Below are positions 56,758-64,000 of a stretch of DNA of 64,000 nucleotides, piece by piece. The DNA is taken from the NCBI RefSeq assembly GCF_004000435.1, contig NZ_RBVZ01000001.1:434001-498000 (forward strand), written 5' to 3'. Numbering within the stretch: the first letter of the stretch is position 1; every line of letters begins with the position of its first letter. The stretch is from Alexandriicola marinus. Its GTDB lineage: Bacteria > Pseudomonadota > Alphaproteobacteria > Rhodobacterales > Rhodobacteraceae. The notes under the pieces were generated by a model. It did no database searches. It saw only the letters and a list, made by a program, of their open reading frames with translations, and was not told the origin of the DNA. The translations under genes were made by a program, and so were the position numbers.

Positions 56758-57693
56758 CTACGCCGGCGCGCGGGCGGACGCCGCACCGCCAAGCGCCGCG
56801 AGCCGGTCGCGATAGAATTCCGCGTCGGGTGTTGTGAGGCCGAAGGCGCAGATCCGCGCGGCCAGCCCGGGCCGGTCGTCCATATCCACCCGTTTCAGCA
56901 GGTTGCGCACATAGGAGGCCGAGGTCCGGCGCCTGCGCCACAACTCGGCAAAGCGCGACGGGTCGAGCCTGTCGTCCATCGCGGCCTTGAGCAGGTCGCC
57001 GGTGATGCCGATTCCGTCGAACAGCGCCTCGATCCGGGGGCGGGCCTGACGGGTCGGATAGAAGCTGACATTGGGTCCGCGATACAGTGCGGCATGCATC
57101 GCGTCGGCGGCCTTGGTCGGGTCAAAGACCACATGCGCCTTGTCGAGTGCTTCGACCATGTCGGGCGCATAGCCATAGCGGGTGGTGAAATCGAGCCGCC
57201 TTTTCGAGGTGAACCGCCGCTCCCATGGGGTGATCGCCGGATCAAGAGTTGCCACCGGCCGGATCAGAAGCGCGCTCGCCCCCGGGGACGTGACCGAATA
57301 GGCCGCCGCCGCATAGCCCGCATCATGAATGCCGAAGAACAGGACCCGGTCAAAATCCTCGAGAAAGGCCTCGTCCACCAGCCGGTCGAAATAGCCATAG
57401 AGTTCGGGCGCGCGGAACCACGTATCGCCGTCGGCCAGAATCGTCAGCAATGACCAGTTCTCGCGTGTGGCCATGTCAAATCCGCGGGGCCTGCCGAACG
57501 GGTTCGACATGGCCGTCGCGCGGTTTTCGAAACTGACCAGAAGTTTCGGCCCCGCATCTATGAACAGCGCCGCATGCCGGTCGCCGATCCGTTGGTAATA
57601 GCCTTCGTCCTCGCCGATCTCATCGATACGACGGGTCCATTCGTCCGGATCCAGCCCGGACAGATCAACATCGAGATCTGGTGACTCGTTCAC
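56758..57693 (-). CDS. Conserved hypothetical protein, often labelled PAPS reductase
   Basis: A 311-residue protein from a GTG at 57693 with GGGGGG seven bases upstream; the frame to 57786 has no supporting site. The central part is an alpha/beta fold with RVLFFGIHDAGYAAAAYSVT, WERRFTSKRRLDF and YGYAPDMVEALD. As I recall, Rhodobacterales relatives carry the label phosphoadenosine phosphosulfate reductase, but neither the family's CGLH-type motif nor a P-loop-like PAPS site is seen, so the label looks wrong. Function unknown. Confidence 0.65.
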   Translation of the reverse strand: MNESPDLDVDLSGLDPDEWTRRIDEIGEDEGYYQRIGDRHAALFIDAGPKLLVSFENRATAMSNPFGRPRGFDMATRENWSLLTILADGDTWFRAPELYGYFDRLVDEAFLEDFDRVLFFGIHDAGYAAAAYSVTSPGASALLIRPVATLDPAITPWERRFTSKRRLDFTTRYGYAPDMVEALDKAHVVFDPTKAADAMHAALYRGPNVSFYPTRQARPRIEALFDGIGITGDLLKAAMDDRLDPSRFAELWRRRRTSASYVRNLLKRVDMDDRPGLAARICAFGLTTPDAEFYRDRLAALGGAASARAPA

Positions 57694-58080
57694 AACATTG
57701 CCCCCCAAGAGCCTGATCGATACTTTTCGCGTTCCGGCGTGGAAGGGCAAGTCCGCACAGGTTTGCGCCAGGTTTTTCGCAACCAAGTGCCGACAATGAT
57801 GGAAATCGATGTGAATTGGTGCATGGGTGGCAACAATCCGTGGCGAATTGCGGCAAAAGTTTGGAGAAGCGGGACCGGCGGACGTGATCCCCGATTTTCA
57901 CCGAGGATCAACCTGCGCTGTGATCCCGGCAAAATGGGCGGAAGACAGAATTGCCGTCTCGGCGTGACATTCGGGATAGTTCGGCAATTGTCTGCTCAAA
58001 AATCATTGACTTACCCGATCGGCGGAAAGACGCTGAATTCCATTGGCCTTTGCCAAACATTTTTTTCTGGAGGACAGCTT
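57694..58080. other. 387-base divergent intergenic region
   Basis: This region separates the minus-strand gene at 56758 from the secreted protein at 58081 and must hold both promoters. The half nearest 58081 is AT-richer. No intact gene and no sure promoter was seen. A small hairpin with a T-run lies at its right end (58043-58066). Confidence 0.5.
58043..58066 (+). promoter_or_regulatory. Hairpin plus T-run in the leader of the secreted protein gene
   Basis: TTGGC, loop CTTT, GCCAA forms a five-base stem, followed by ACA and seven T. It looks like a weak terminator or attenuator directly before the GGAGGA ribosome-binding site. Only the layout is seen; regulation is inferred. Confidence 0.35.
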
Positions 58081-58575
58081 ATGCTGAAAAGAATTCTTGC
58101 GGCGTTGTCAGTCGGGACTGCAATCGCCGCAGCCCCTGCCGTTGCCTGCCCCAACTTCAATCTCAATCCTCATTTCGGCCAGATCGGGCTGAGTGCCGGG
58201 TTCCAGCCTGATCCGATCGTCCGCAACATTACGGCGGGCGGATCGACCAACCTGAACAACTGCTACTTCGGGACTATCCTTGGCCGTGGCCAGCAGAACG
58301 TGAACGGCTTTGTCACGACACGGCCGGATTTCTCCCTGTCATGGAGCGGGACCTCCTCGCAGTTGACGATCGCCGTGCAAAGTGGTGCCGATGCGATCCT
58401 GCTGGTGAACGCGCCCGACGGCCAGACCTGGTTCTATGATGACGATTATCGCGGAACCAATCCTGCGGTGACGATCTCGAACCCGATGGCCGGTCGCTAT
58501 GATATCTGGATCGGCTCCTATGACGGATCGCGCCGCAATCCTGGCCAGCTGATCTTTACCGAATACGACTACTGA
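58081..58575 (+). CDS. Small secreted beta-sandwich protein
   Basis: A 164-residue protein with a signal peptide ending at AVAC (start at MLKRILAAL, 58081, behind GGAGGA). The mature part has a beta-rich domain with SLSWSGTSSQLTIAVQ, ILLVNAPDGQTWFYDDDYRG and AGRYDIWIGSYDG, which recalls the pre-peptidase C-terminal (PPC) fold of exported proteins. Two cysteines, at the mature start and in NNCYFG. Followed by a strong terminator. Function unknown. Confidence 0.7.
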   Translation: MLKRILAALSVGTAIAAAPAVACPNFNLNPHFGQIGLSAGFQPDPIVRNITAGGSTNLNNCYFGTILGRGQQNVNGFVTTRPDFSLSWSGTSSQLTIAVQSGADAILLVNAPDGQTWFYDDDYRGTNPAVTISNPMAGRYDIWIGSYDGSRRNPGQLIFTEYDY

Positions 58576-58616
58576 CGCAGGGATCACGGGCACGCGCTGC
58601 CCACCGGCCCTTTCTG

Positions 58617-58648
58617 CCCCGCCCCGGAGACCCGGCGGCGGGGTTTTT
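58617..58648 (+). terminator. Rho-independent terminator
   Basis: CCCCGCC (58617-58623) pairs with GGCGGGG (58637-58643) and is followed by five T. It ends the secreted-protein transcript and separates it from the molybdenum-enzyme cluster. Confidence 0.85.
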
Positions 58649-58727
58649 CATTCCACATCGGAAGGTCCGCTTCCGTCTGCCGTGGGCATCGCCTAATCTG
58701 CAGCGACCGCAACTTCGGGAGGACAGC

Positions 58728-59699
58728 ATGGACGACCGCACCGACGACATTCCCCGACTTGCGCTCGACTGGCATCGCGCGGGGCGGGGTGCGGCCATCG
58801 CCACGGTGGTCGAAACCTGGGGCTCCGCGCCGCGCCCTGTGGGCAGCCAGCTGGTGATCGACCGGGAGGGCGCGATGGAGGGCTCCGTCTCGGGTGGCTG
58901 TGTCGAAGGCGCGGTGATCGTCGAGGCGATCGAGGCGCTGGATGAGGGCCGCACGCGCCTTCTGGACTATGGGGTCAGCGATGACGAGGCTTTCGCCGTG
59001 GGGCTGGCCTGTGGCGGGCGCATCCGTGTCCATGTGGATACGGTCGGCGGCACCTTGCCCGAGCAGACATTGGCCCGGCTGGTCGAGGCGCGTGACGCGC
59101 GGCAGGCCATCGGCCTGTCCGTCGATCTGGAAGGCGTTTCGCGTGAATTGATCGGCCCCGATGCCGCGCCCGAGAGGTTCCGCCTCGACAGATCCGGCAT
59201 CGAGCCCGATGAGCGAACCTTCATCGGCGTGCACAACCCGCCCCTGCGCATGGTGATCGTGGGCGCCGTTCACATCGCCCAGCCTCTTGTCGTCATGGCG
59301 CGGCTTGCGGGCTATGATCCCGTGATCATCGATCCCCGCCCGGCCTTCGGGGCGGCGGCGCGTTTCCCCGGCGAGACGATCCTCGACGATTGGCCCGACG
59401 AGGCCCTTGCGGCCCATGGCCTTGATCCCAGAACGGCCGTGATCACGCTGACCCACGATCCAAAGCTGGACGATCCCGCGATCGTCACGGCGCTGCGCTC
59501 GGAGGTGTTCTACCTCGGCTGTCTCGGCTCGACACGGACCCATGCCAAACGTGTGGCCCGGCTTGAGGAGGCGGGCTTTGGGGCGGGCGATATCGCCCGT
59601 ATCCATGCGCCGGTCGGGCTCGACATCGGGGGGCGCTCCCCGGCGGAGATCGCCGTTTCGATCATGGCAGAGGTAACCCGGACATTGAGGCGCGGATGA
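58728..59699 (+). CDS. XdhC-family molybdenum cofactor insertion protein
   Basis: A 323-residue protein with an N-terminal XdhC/CoxI domain (TWGSAPRPVGSQLVID, GSVSGGCVEGAV) and a C-terminal Rossmann-like XdhC_C domain (RMVIVGAVHIAQPLVVMARL, VFYLGCLGSTRTHAKR). Such proteins bind and load the molybdenum cofactor into xanthine-dehydrogenase-family enzymes. It overlaps the next gene by four bases and starts the cox-like cluster. Confidence 0.9.
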   Translation: MDDRTDDIPRLALDWHRAGRGAAIATVVETWGSAPRPVGSQLVIDREGAMEGSVSGGCVEGAVIVEAIEALDEGRTRLLDYGVSDDEAFAVGLACGGRIRVHVDTVGGTLPEQTLARLVEARDARQAIGLSVDLEGVSRELIGPDAAPERFRLDRSGIEPDERTFIGVHNPPLRMVIVGAVHIAQPLVVMARLAGYDPVIIDPRPAFGAAARFPGETILDDWPDEALAAHGLDPRTAVITLTHDPKLDDPAIVTALRSEVFYLGCLGSTRTHAKRVARLEEAGFGAGDIARIHAPVGLDIGGRSPAEIAVSIMAEVTRTLRRG

Positions 59700-60694
59700 A
59701 GTTCGGTCCGGTTCCCGTGGCTGCGGCCGAGGGGGCGATCCTCGCCCATTCGGTGGGCCTGCCCGATGGTCGGCTGCGAAAGGGCAAGGCTCTTGAGCCT
59801 GCCGATCTGGAGCGGTTGGCGATGGCCGGTTTGACAGAGGTCATCGCCGCCCGCCCCGAACCGGGCGACGTGACCGAGGATCGCGCGGCGGAGCGGCTGG
59901 CCCGCGCCATCCTGCCCGATCCGGACGGCGCGGGATTGCGCCTGGGCCGGGCCACGACCGGCCGGGTCAATATCCATGCCACGGGGTCGGGGATACTGGG
60001 CCTCGACACGGCGGCCATCGACCGGTTGAACCGGATCAATCCGGCGCTCACGCTGGCCACGCTGCCCCCCTATGCGCGGCTCGAGGACCGGACCCTGGTC
60101 GCCACGGTCAAGATCATCACCTATGCCGCTCCCGAGGCCGACGTGGCCGCCGCCGAGGCGCTGGGCGGGCAGGGCCTCTTGCAGCGGCATGCGCCGGTGC
60201 GGCGCACCGCCCGGCTTATCGAAACCACGGTTCCGGGCCAGACGATCGGCGCCAAGGGCCGCGCGGCGACCAAGGCGCGGCTCGACCGGTTCGGTGTCTC
60301 CCTCGGTCCGAGAGAGATCATCCCGCACGAGGTCGGTGCACTTGCCCAGGCGCTGACCGCGTCGTCCGCCGATATCGTGCTGATCCTGACGGGCTCCGCC
60401 ACATCCGACCCGCTCGACGTGGGCCCCGCCGCCCTGAGGCGCGCCGGCGGCACACTCACCCGGTTCGGGATGCCCGTCGATCCCGGCAACCTGCTTCTTG
60501 TCGGGCAGTTGCGCGGGGTGCCCGTGATCGGGCTGCCGGGATGCGCGCGGTCCGTCGCGTTGAACGGGGCCGACTGGGTGCTGGACCGGCTCCTGTGCGG
60601 GGTCGAGGTGTCGGATGCCGATATCGCCGCGATGGGCATCGGCGGGCTGCTGAAGGAGCCGCCAAGCCGTCCGCGACCACGCGAGGCCAAGTAG
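59696..60694 (+). CDS. Molybdopterin-binding protein (MoeA/MogA-like domain)
   Basis: A 332-residue protein. The N-terminal part (about 1-165) starts with PVAAAEGAILAHSVGLPDG, like the molybdopterin-binding enzymes that work on CO-dehydrogenase-type cofactor. The second half holds a MoCF-like domain: DIVLILTGSATSDPLDVGPAAL and GMPVDPGNLLL with PVIGLPGCARS. In related proteins this unit is fused to a MobA/MocA-type transferase, which is missing here. It probably helps cofactor maturation for the cluster's enzyme. Confidence 0.8.
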   Translation: MKFGPVPVAAAEGAILAHSVGLPDGRLRKGKALEPADLERLAMAGLTEVIAARPEPGDVTEDRAAERLARAILPDPDGAGLRLGRATTGRVNIHATGSGILGLDTAAIDRLNRINPALTLATLPPYARLEDRTLVATVKIITYAAPEADVAAAEALGGQGLLQRHAPVRRTARLIETTVPGQTIGAKGRAATKARLDRFGVSLGPREIIPHEVGALAQALTASSADIVLILTGSATSDPLDVGPAALRRAGGTLTRFGMPVDPGNLLLVGQLRGVPVIGLPGCARSVALNGADWVLDRLLCGVEVSDADIAAMGIGGLLKEPPSRPRPREAK

Positions 60695-60826
60695 GGCAGG
60701 GCGCCTCCGGAACCGGTGCCTGACGCTGTGGCGCGCGCCGCGATCCGGAGCCCGAAAAATGCCTTCCAATCCCCGGGGCCGCGTGATTATCTGCCGCCGA
60801 TCATTCGAACACGGGGGAGAATATCT

Positions 60827-61312
60827 ATGACACAGGTCTCGATGACCGTGAATGGCGAGGCCGTCTCTGCCGAGGTGGAGGGGCGCACGCTTCTGTCGGA
60901 TTTCCTGCGTGGAAACTTGCGGCTGACGGGCACCCATATCGGCTGTGACACGAGCCAGTGCGGCGCCTGCCTTGTTCACGTGGACGGTGAGGTCGTGAAA
61001 TCCTGCACCATGTTCGCGGCCGAAGCCGCGGGCACCGAAGTGACGACGATCGAGGGCATGGCCAATCCCGACGGTTCGCTGTCAGCGATCCAGCAGGCCT
61101 TTCAGGATCAGCACGGCCTGCAATGCGGATTTTGCACCCCGGGGATGGTCATGGCGACCGCCTCGTTGCTGAAAGAAAACCCCAAGCCGAGCGTGGCCGA
61201 GATCCGCGACTATCTCGAGGGCAACATCTGCCGCTGCACCGGGTATCACAACATCATAAAGGCGGTCCTCGCCGCGTCCGGTCAGGACGTGGACGCGATG
61301 GTCGCCGGCTGA
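60827..61312 (+). CDS. CoxS-like [2Fe-2S] subunit of a molybdenum hydroxylase
   Basis: A 161-residue small subunit with two [2Fe-2S] clusters. The plant-type cluster uses Cys40, Cys45, Cys48 and Cys60; the second uses Cys100, Cys103, Cys135 and Cys137 ([16 protein letters not shown]). The start at MTQVSM (60827) has GGGGGAG upstream. It would carry electrons from the molybdenum site to the FAD subunit encoded 45 bases downstream. No large subunit gene lies between or beside them. Confidence 0.92.
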   Translation: MTQVSMTVNGEAVSAEVEGRTLLSDFLRGNLRLTGTHIGCDTSQCGACLVHVDGEVVKSCTMFAAEAAGTEVTTIEGMANPDGSLSAIQQAFQDQHGLQCGFCTPGMVMATASLLKENPKPSVAEIRDYLEGNICRCTGYHNIIKAVLAASGQDVDAMVAG

Positions 61313-61357
61313 TCAAGACGCGCGGCCGGTCGATCCGCGCCGACAGGAGAAGACAGC

Positions 61358-62146
61358 ATGTATGCATTCGAGATTGAACGCCCCGAAACGATCGCCGAGG
61401 CCTTGGCGCTGCTGTCCGAAGAGGGCGGACAGGCGCTGGGCGGGGGGCAGACATTGATCCCTACGCTGAAGCAGCGTCTCGCGATGCCCGAAACCCTCGT
61501 CAGCCTGACAGCGATCGGCGAGATGCAGGGCGTCTGCATGAGTGACGCGGGCGAGGTGTGCATCGGCGGGGCCACGTCGCATGCCGTCGTTGCCCGCGAG
61601 GCCGCCGACAGCTTTCCCGCGCTGGCCGCGATGGCCGGGCATATCGGCGATCCGGCCGTGCGCAACCGGGGCACAATCGGCGGGAGCCTCGCCAACAACG
61701 ACCCCTCTGCCTGCTATCCGGCGGCGGCTCTTGGGGCCGGGGCCACGATCAAGACCAACACGCGCGACATCCCGGCCGACGCCTATTTCATCGGCATGTT
61801 CGAGACCGCGCTGAACGAAGGCGAGATCATCACCGAGGTCCGGTTCCCGGTGCCGCGCCGGGCCAGCTACCAGAAATTCGTGCAGCCGGCCTCGCGCTTT
61901 GCGCTTGTCGGCGTCTTCGTGGCGCAATTCGACGATGGCGTGCGGGTTGCTGTGACCGGGGCCAGCGAAAACGGCGTCTTCCGGTGGAGCGAGGCGGAAG
62001 AGGCGCTGAATTCGGATTTCAGCGCCGCAGCGCTCGAACCGCTGAGTGTCTCGGCCGATCAGATGATCGGGGATCTGCACGGATCGGCCGAGTATCGCGC
62101 CCATCTGGTCAAGGTCATGGCAAAGCGCGCGGTCGAGGCTGCCTGA
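61358..62146 (+). CDS. CoxM-like FAD-binding subunit of a molybdenum hydroxylase
   Basis: A 262-residue medium subunit. FAD-binding motifs are ALGGGQTLIPTLKQRL (about 30-45) and NRGTIGGSLANNDPSACYP (about 105-123). The C-terminal CO-dehydrogenase flavoprotein domain follows. AGGAGAAG precedes the ATG. With CoxS-like and the two maturation genes it forms an operon, but the molybdopterin-binding catalytic subunit is absent from the window. Confidence 0.92.
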   Translation: MYAFEIERPETIAEALALLSEEGGQALGGGQTLIPTLKQRLAMPETLVSLTAIGEMQGVCMSDAGEVCIGGATSHAVVAREAADSFPALAAMAGHIGDPAVRNRGTIGGSLANNDPSACYPAAALGAGATIKTNTRDIPADAYFIGMFETALNEGEIITEVRFPVPRRASYQKFVQPASRFALVGVFVAQFDDGVRVAVTGASENGVFRWSEAEEALNSDFSAAALEPLSVSADQMIGDLHGSAEYRAHLVKVMAKRAVEAA

Positions 62147-62162
62147 TATTCGCGAGGGGGCC

Positions 62163-63335
62163 TCAGGCCCCCTGACGTTCGCGTTGTGCGTCGAGCGCGG
62201 CCCGGAACGCATCGATGCTGTAGCCATCGTCCAGTGCCTGTCGCATCAGATCGGCCATGCTGGGCGGGGCAAGCCCGCCAACCGGCGGATCGGTGTCAAG
62301 GTTGGTCGGGAAAGGATAGCCTTCTGCGCAGCAGGCGATGGCGGCATCCACCTCGGCCTCTGACAGGCCCGTTTTGCCTTCCAGAAGAACAGGATAGAGC
62401 GCAAGGCTCATCTGGTATCTGTCGACATTCTCAAGCGTCCGTCCAAGGGCCGAGCCGATTTGCATCAGGTTCACGAAGCGTTCGACATCTGTCGTCTTGT
62501 TCTCGCCCGCGGCGTGGAAGAGCGCCGGGTTGAAGAACAGAAGATCGCCTTTCGCCAGTGGTAATTGCACATGGTTCGCCTCGAAATATTCGGCGAATTC
62601 CGGCAACCGGTAGGCGGCATAGCCCGGGCGATAGGCCTGACTGAACGGCAAGAGCTTGGTCGGCCCCGACGCCAGCGACATGTCACAATGAGCAATCCCG
62701 GCCTGCAGCGTCATTACGGGTGAGAGGTCATGCACATGAGCCGGGTAGCGCGCGCAGGTCTCGGCGGTCTGGAAGCCAAGGTGATAGTCGCGATGCGCGG
62801 TCTGGGCCTTCCCGCCGGGATGCACGAGGTTGACCTGTGCAGTCATCTGGTAGTTCGGGCCAAGCCACGCCTCGCAGGCCGCGTCGATCAAGGTATTTCC
62901 GAAATACCGTGCAAAAAGCCGGGAATCGGCAAGGCACAGCTTCTGGAGCGAATTCCAAAGGCGATCATTCGCGCCACCCGCCGCAAAGTGGTCGGCGCCG
63001 ACATGGGCCTCCCTCTCGGCCTCGATCAGGTCGAGATAGACCTGGGTCGCTTCATCGATGACGGTGGTGTCGGCATAGCCGCCCGAGATCACCACGATGC
63101 CGGAGCCCGTGCGGAAGTTGCGCGCCCATTCCGCCATGATGGCCCGACGATCGGCGGGATCGGTCAGCCGGTCGCGCAGCGCCGCGCCGTCATAGATGGG
63201 GATGTTCTTTTCCACCCGCGCCGCATTGGGCACGGTCTCGGGGGCGAGCGTCTGTTCGCACAGTTGCGCGAAATCGGCCAGATCGCAGGTCTCGGCGGTG
63301 AAGTAGGCGGGGTTCTTGTCTTGAACGTCTTTCAT
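62163..63335 (-). CDS. Phytanoyl-CoA dioxygenase-like Fe(II)/2-oxoglutarate enzyme
   Basis: A 390-residue oxygenase of the PhyH superfamily. The iron triad is probably His181 and Asp183 (AHRDYHLGF) with His274 (LFHAAGEN), and Arg286 may bind 2-oxoglutarate. The start at MKDVQDK (63335) is set by GAGGAGG five bases upstream; the longer frame crosses the divergent regulator's start. Substrate unknown. Divergent from a LacI-type regulator 79 bases away, which probably controls it. Confidence 0.85.
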   Translation of the reverse strand: MKDVQDKNPAYFTAETCDLADFAQLCEQTLAPETVPNAARVEKNIPIYDGAALRDRLTDPADRRAIMAEWARNFRTGSGIVVISGGYADTTVIDEATQVYLDLIEAEREAHVGADHFAAGGANDRLWNSLQKLCLADSRLFARYFGNTLIDAACEAWLGPNYQMTAQVNLVHPGGKAQTAHRDYHLGFQTAETCARYPAHVHDLSPVMTLQAGIAHCDMSLASGPTKLLPFSQAYRPGYAAYRLPEFAEYFEANHVQLPLAKGDLLFFNPALFHAAGENKTTDVERFVNLMQIGSALGRTLENVDRYQMSLALYPVLLEGKTGLSEAEVDAAIACCAEGYPFPTNLDTDPPVGGLAPPSMADLMRQALDDGYSIDAFRAALDAQRERQGA

Positions 63336-63398
63336 CGGGTCCTCCTCCCATTTGGTGTGATCATAGGGGCACAGGCGCTTGCCGCCGAGGCGGAAACA

Positions 63399-63416
63399 CA
63401 TCAATAATCCATCAAT
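63399..63416. promoter_or_regulatory. Direct repeat at the dioxygenase/LacI divergent start
   Basis: CATCAAT occurs at 63399-63405 and 63410-63416, an 11-base period, so both copies lie on the same helix face. The second copy overlaps the ATG of the regulator. This is a possible binding site for autoregulation; a LacI protein would more often use a palindrome. Confidence 0.4.
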
Positions 63417-64000
63417 GACCCATCGCTTTCCCATCAAGGAGATCGCTGCCCAATCGGGACTGTCGACCGCAACGGTGGACCGGGTTCTGAACGCCCGGGC
63501 TCATGTCAGCGCCCAGTCCGCGGCACGGGTCGCCGCGGCCATTGCCGAACTCGAGGGGCAGGAGGCGCAATTGTCGGCGCGGGGGCGGCGGGTCTTTGTC
63601 GATCTGGTGGTCGAGGCGCCGCGCCGGTTCAGCACCGAGATACGCGCCGCCGCCGAAGCCGTCCTGCCCCTGATGGGGGGCGCCGCGGTGATCCGGCCCC
63701 GGTTCAGCTTTCACGAACGGCTCAGCGGGCCTGACACGGCCACGATTCTCGACAGGATCGCGCGGCGGGGCAGTCAGGGCATCTGCATCAAGGCGCGCGA
63801 TCTGCCGCCGGTGCGGGCCGCGGTCGCCCGGCTGGCCGAGCGGGGTATCCCGGTCGTCACGATCTTTACCGATCTGACCGGAACAGAGCGGATCGCCTAT
63901 GCGGGCCTCGACAATCCGATGGCCGGGCGCACGGCTGCATGGCTCATCGCGCGGATGAACGGCGGTCAGGGCGGGACGGTGCTTACCGCGATGAGCGACG
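63415..64000 (+). CDS. LacI-family transcriptional regulator, cut by the right edge
   Basis: An open frame from the ATG at 63415 runs to the window end (195 residues visible). The N-terminus IKEIAAQSGLSTATVDRVLN (about residues 7-26) is the LacI helix-turn-helix plus hinge start; the ATVDRVLNAR form occurs in sugar- and inositol-type regulators. The following periplasmic-binding-protein-like domain begins near residue 60, with IPVVTIFTDL and IAYAGLDNPMAGRTAAWLI. It probably regulates the divergent dioxygenase and transport genes to the right. Confidence 0.9.
   Translation, partial: MTHRFPIKEIAAQSGLSTATVDRVLNARAHVSAQSAARVAAAIAELEGQEAQLSARGRRVFVDLVVEAPRRFSTEIRAAAEAVLPLMGGAAVIRPRFSFHERLSGPDTATILDRIARRGSQGICIKARDLPPVRAAVARLAERGIPVVTIFTDLTGTERIAYAGLDNPMAGRTAAWLIARMNGGQGGTVLTAMSD

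Noticed and set aside
1-64000. tRNA, rRNA, CRISPR array, insertion sequence or transposase
   Set aside because: No cloverleaf-type T-loop context outside coding sequence, no regular spaced repeats, and no transposase-like frame was seen. A tRNAscan or CRISPR search was not possible here.

Overview
The window is chromosomal DNA of a high-GC alphaproteobacterium, most likely a member of the Rhodobacterales (Rhodobacteraceae/Roseobacter group). The reasons are an accessory-rich nuo operon of the Rhodobacter type, Rhodobacterales gene families (Hint-domain protein, DUF5333/DUF5337-like proteins, a NuoE with a C-terminal helix-hairpin-helix extension), a birA-coaX-rnj tail on nuo, and a pyrC-pyrE-dnaB-alr-radA-cvpA-purF run. 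I saw no rRNA, tRNA, CRISPR array, insertion sequence or prophage.

Region 1 (1-23359, plus strand) is one long, tightly packed operon. It carries the complex I genes nuoE to nuoN, with at least fourteen non-Nuo genes between them, followed by birA, coaX, rnj and gph. The inserted genes encode a secreted five-repeat cysteine protein, four small lipoproteins, small membrane proteins, three tandem DUF3291-like proteins, a carboxymuconolactone-decarboxylase-like protein and secreted proteins. Most are joined by 1-4 base stop/start overlaps, so they are probably co-expressed with complex I. nuoA-D would lie left of the window.

Region 2 (23438-36000) is made of short mixed-strand units: a membrane protein with a degenerate receiver domain, a DEAD-box helicase, a CPFC-motif secreted protein, two related beta-rich lipoproteins, an RTX calcium-binding protein, a GH43-like protein coupled to prfC, a Hint-domain protein, an SDR, an orphan ABC ATPase, and a WYL regulator with a probable operator. 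A short decayed copy of the GH43-like 3' end lies on the far side of the RTX gene.

Region 3 (36084-55756) begins with tatABC plus a DUF815 ATPase (plus strand), which face a long minus-strand series: pyrC, pyrE, dnaB, a VWA protein, a coiled-coil membrane protein, a ClpP-like membrane protein, alr, pqiA-like, radA, cvpA, purF, DUF1801, a sulfotransferase-like gene, an SDR, surE, pcm and nlpD. These are nucleotide synthesis, replication/repair, cell-wall and stress-maintenance genes.

Region 4 (55861-64000) has small secreted and membrane proteins, then a molybdenum-hydroxylase cluster (XdhC-like, molybdopterin-binding, CoxS-like and CoxM-like) without a large catalytic subunit. It ends with a PhyH-like dioxygenase divergent from a LacI-family regulator that runs off the right edge.

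The most unusual material is the accessory gene set inside the nuo operon, especially a module of about 60 residues bracketed by cysteines 48-49 residues apart. It occurs six times in two adjacent exported proteins just before nuoE. Start sites marked as revised were chosen from signal peptides, ribosome-binding sites and overlaps. Family names come from motif recognition by eye, not from database searches.
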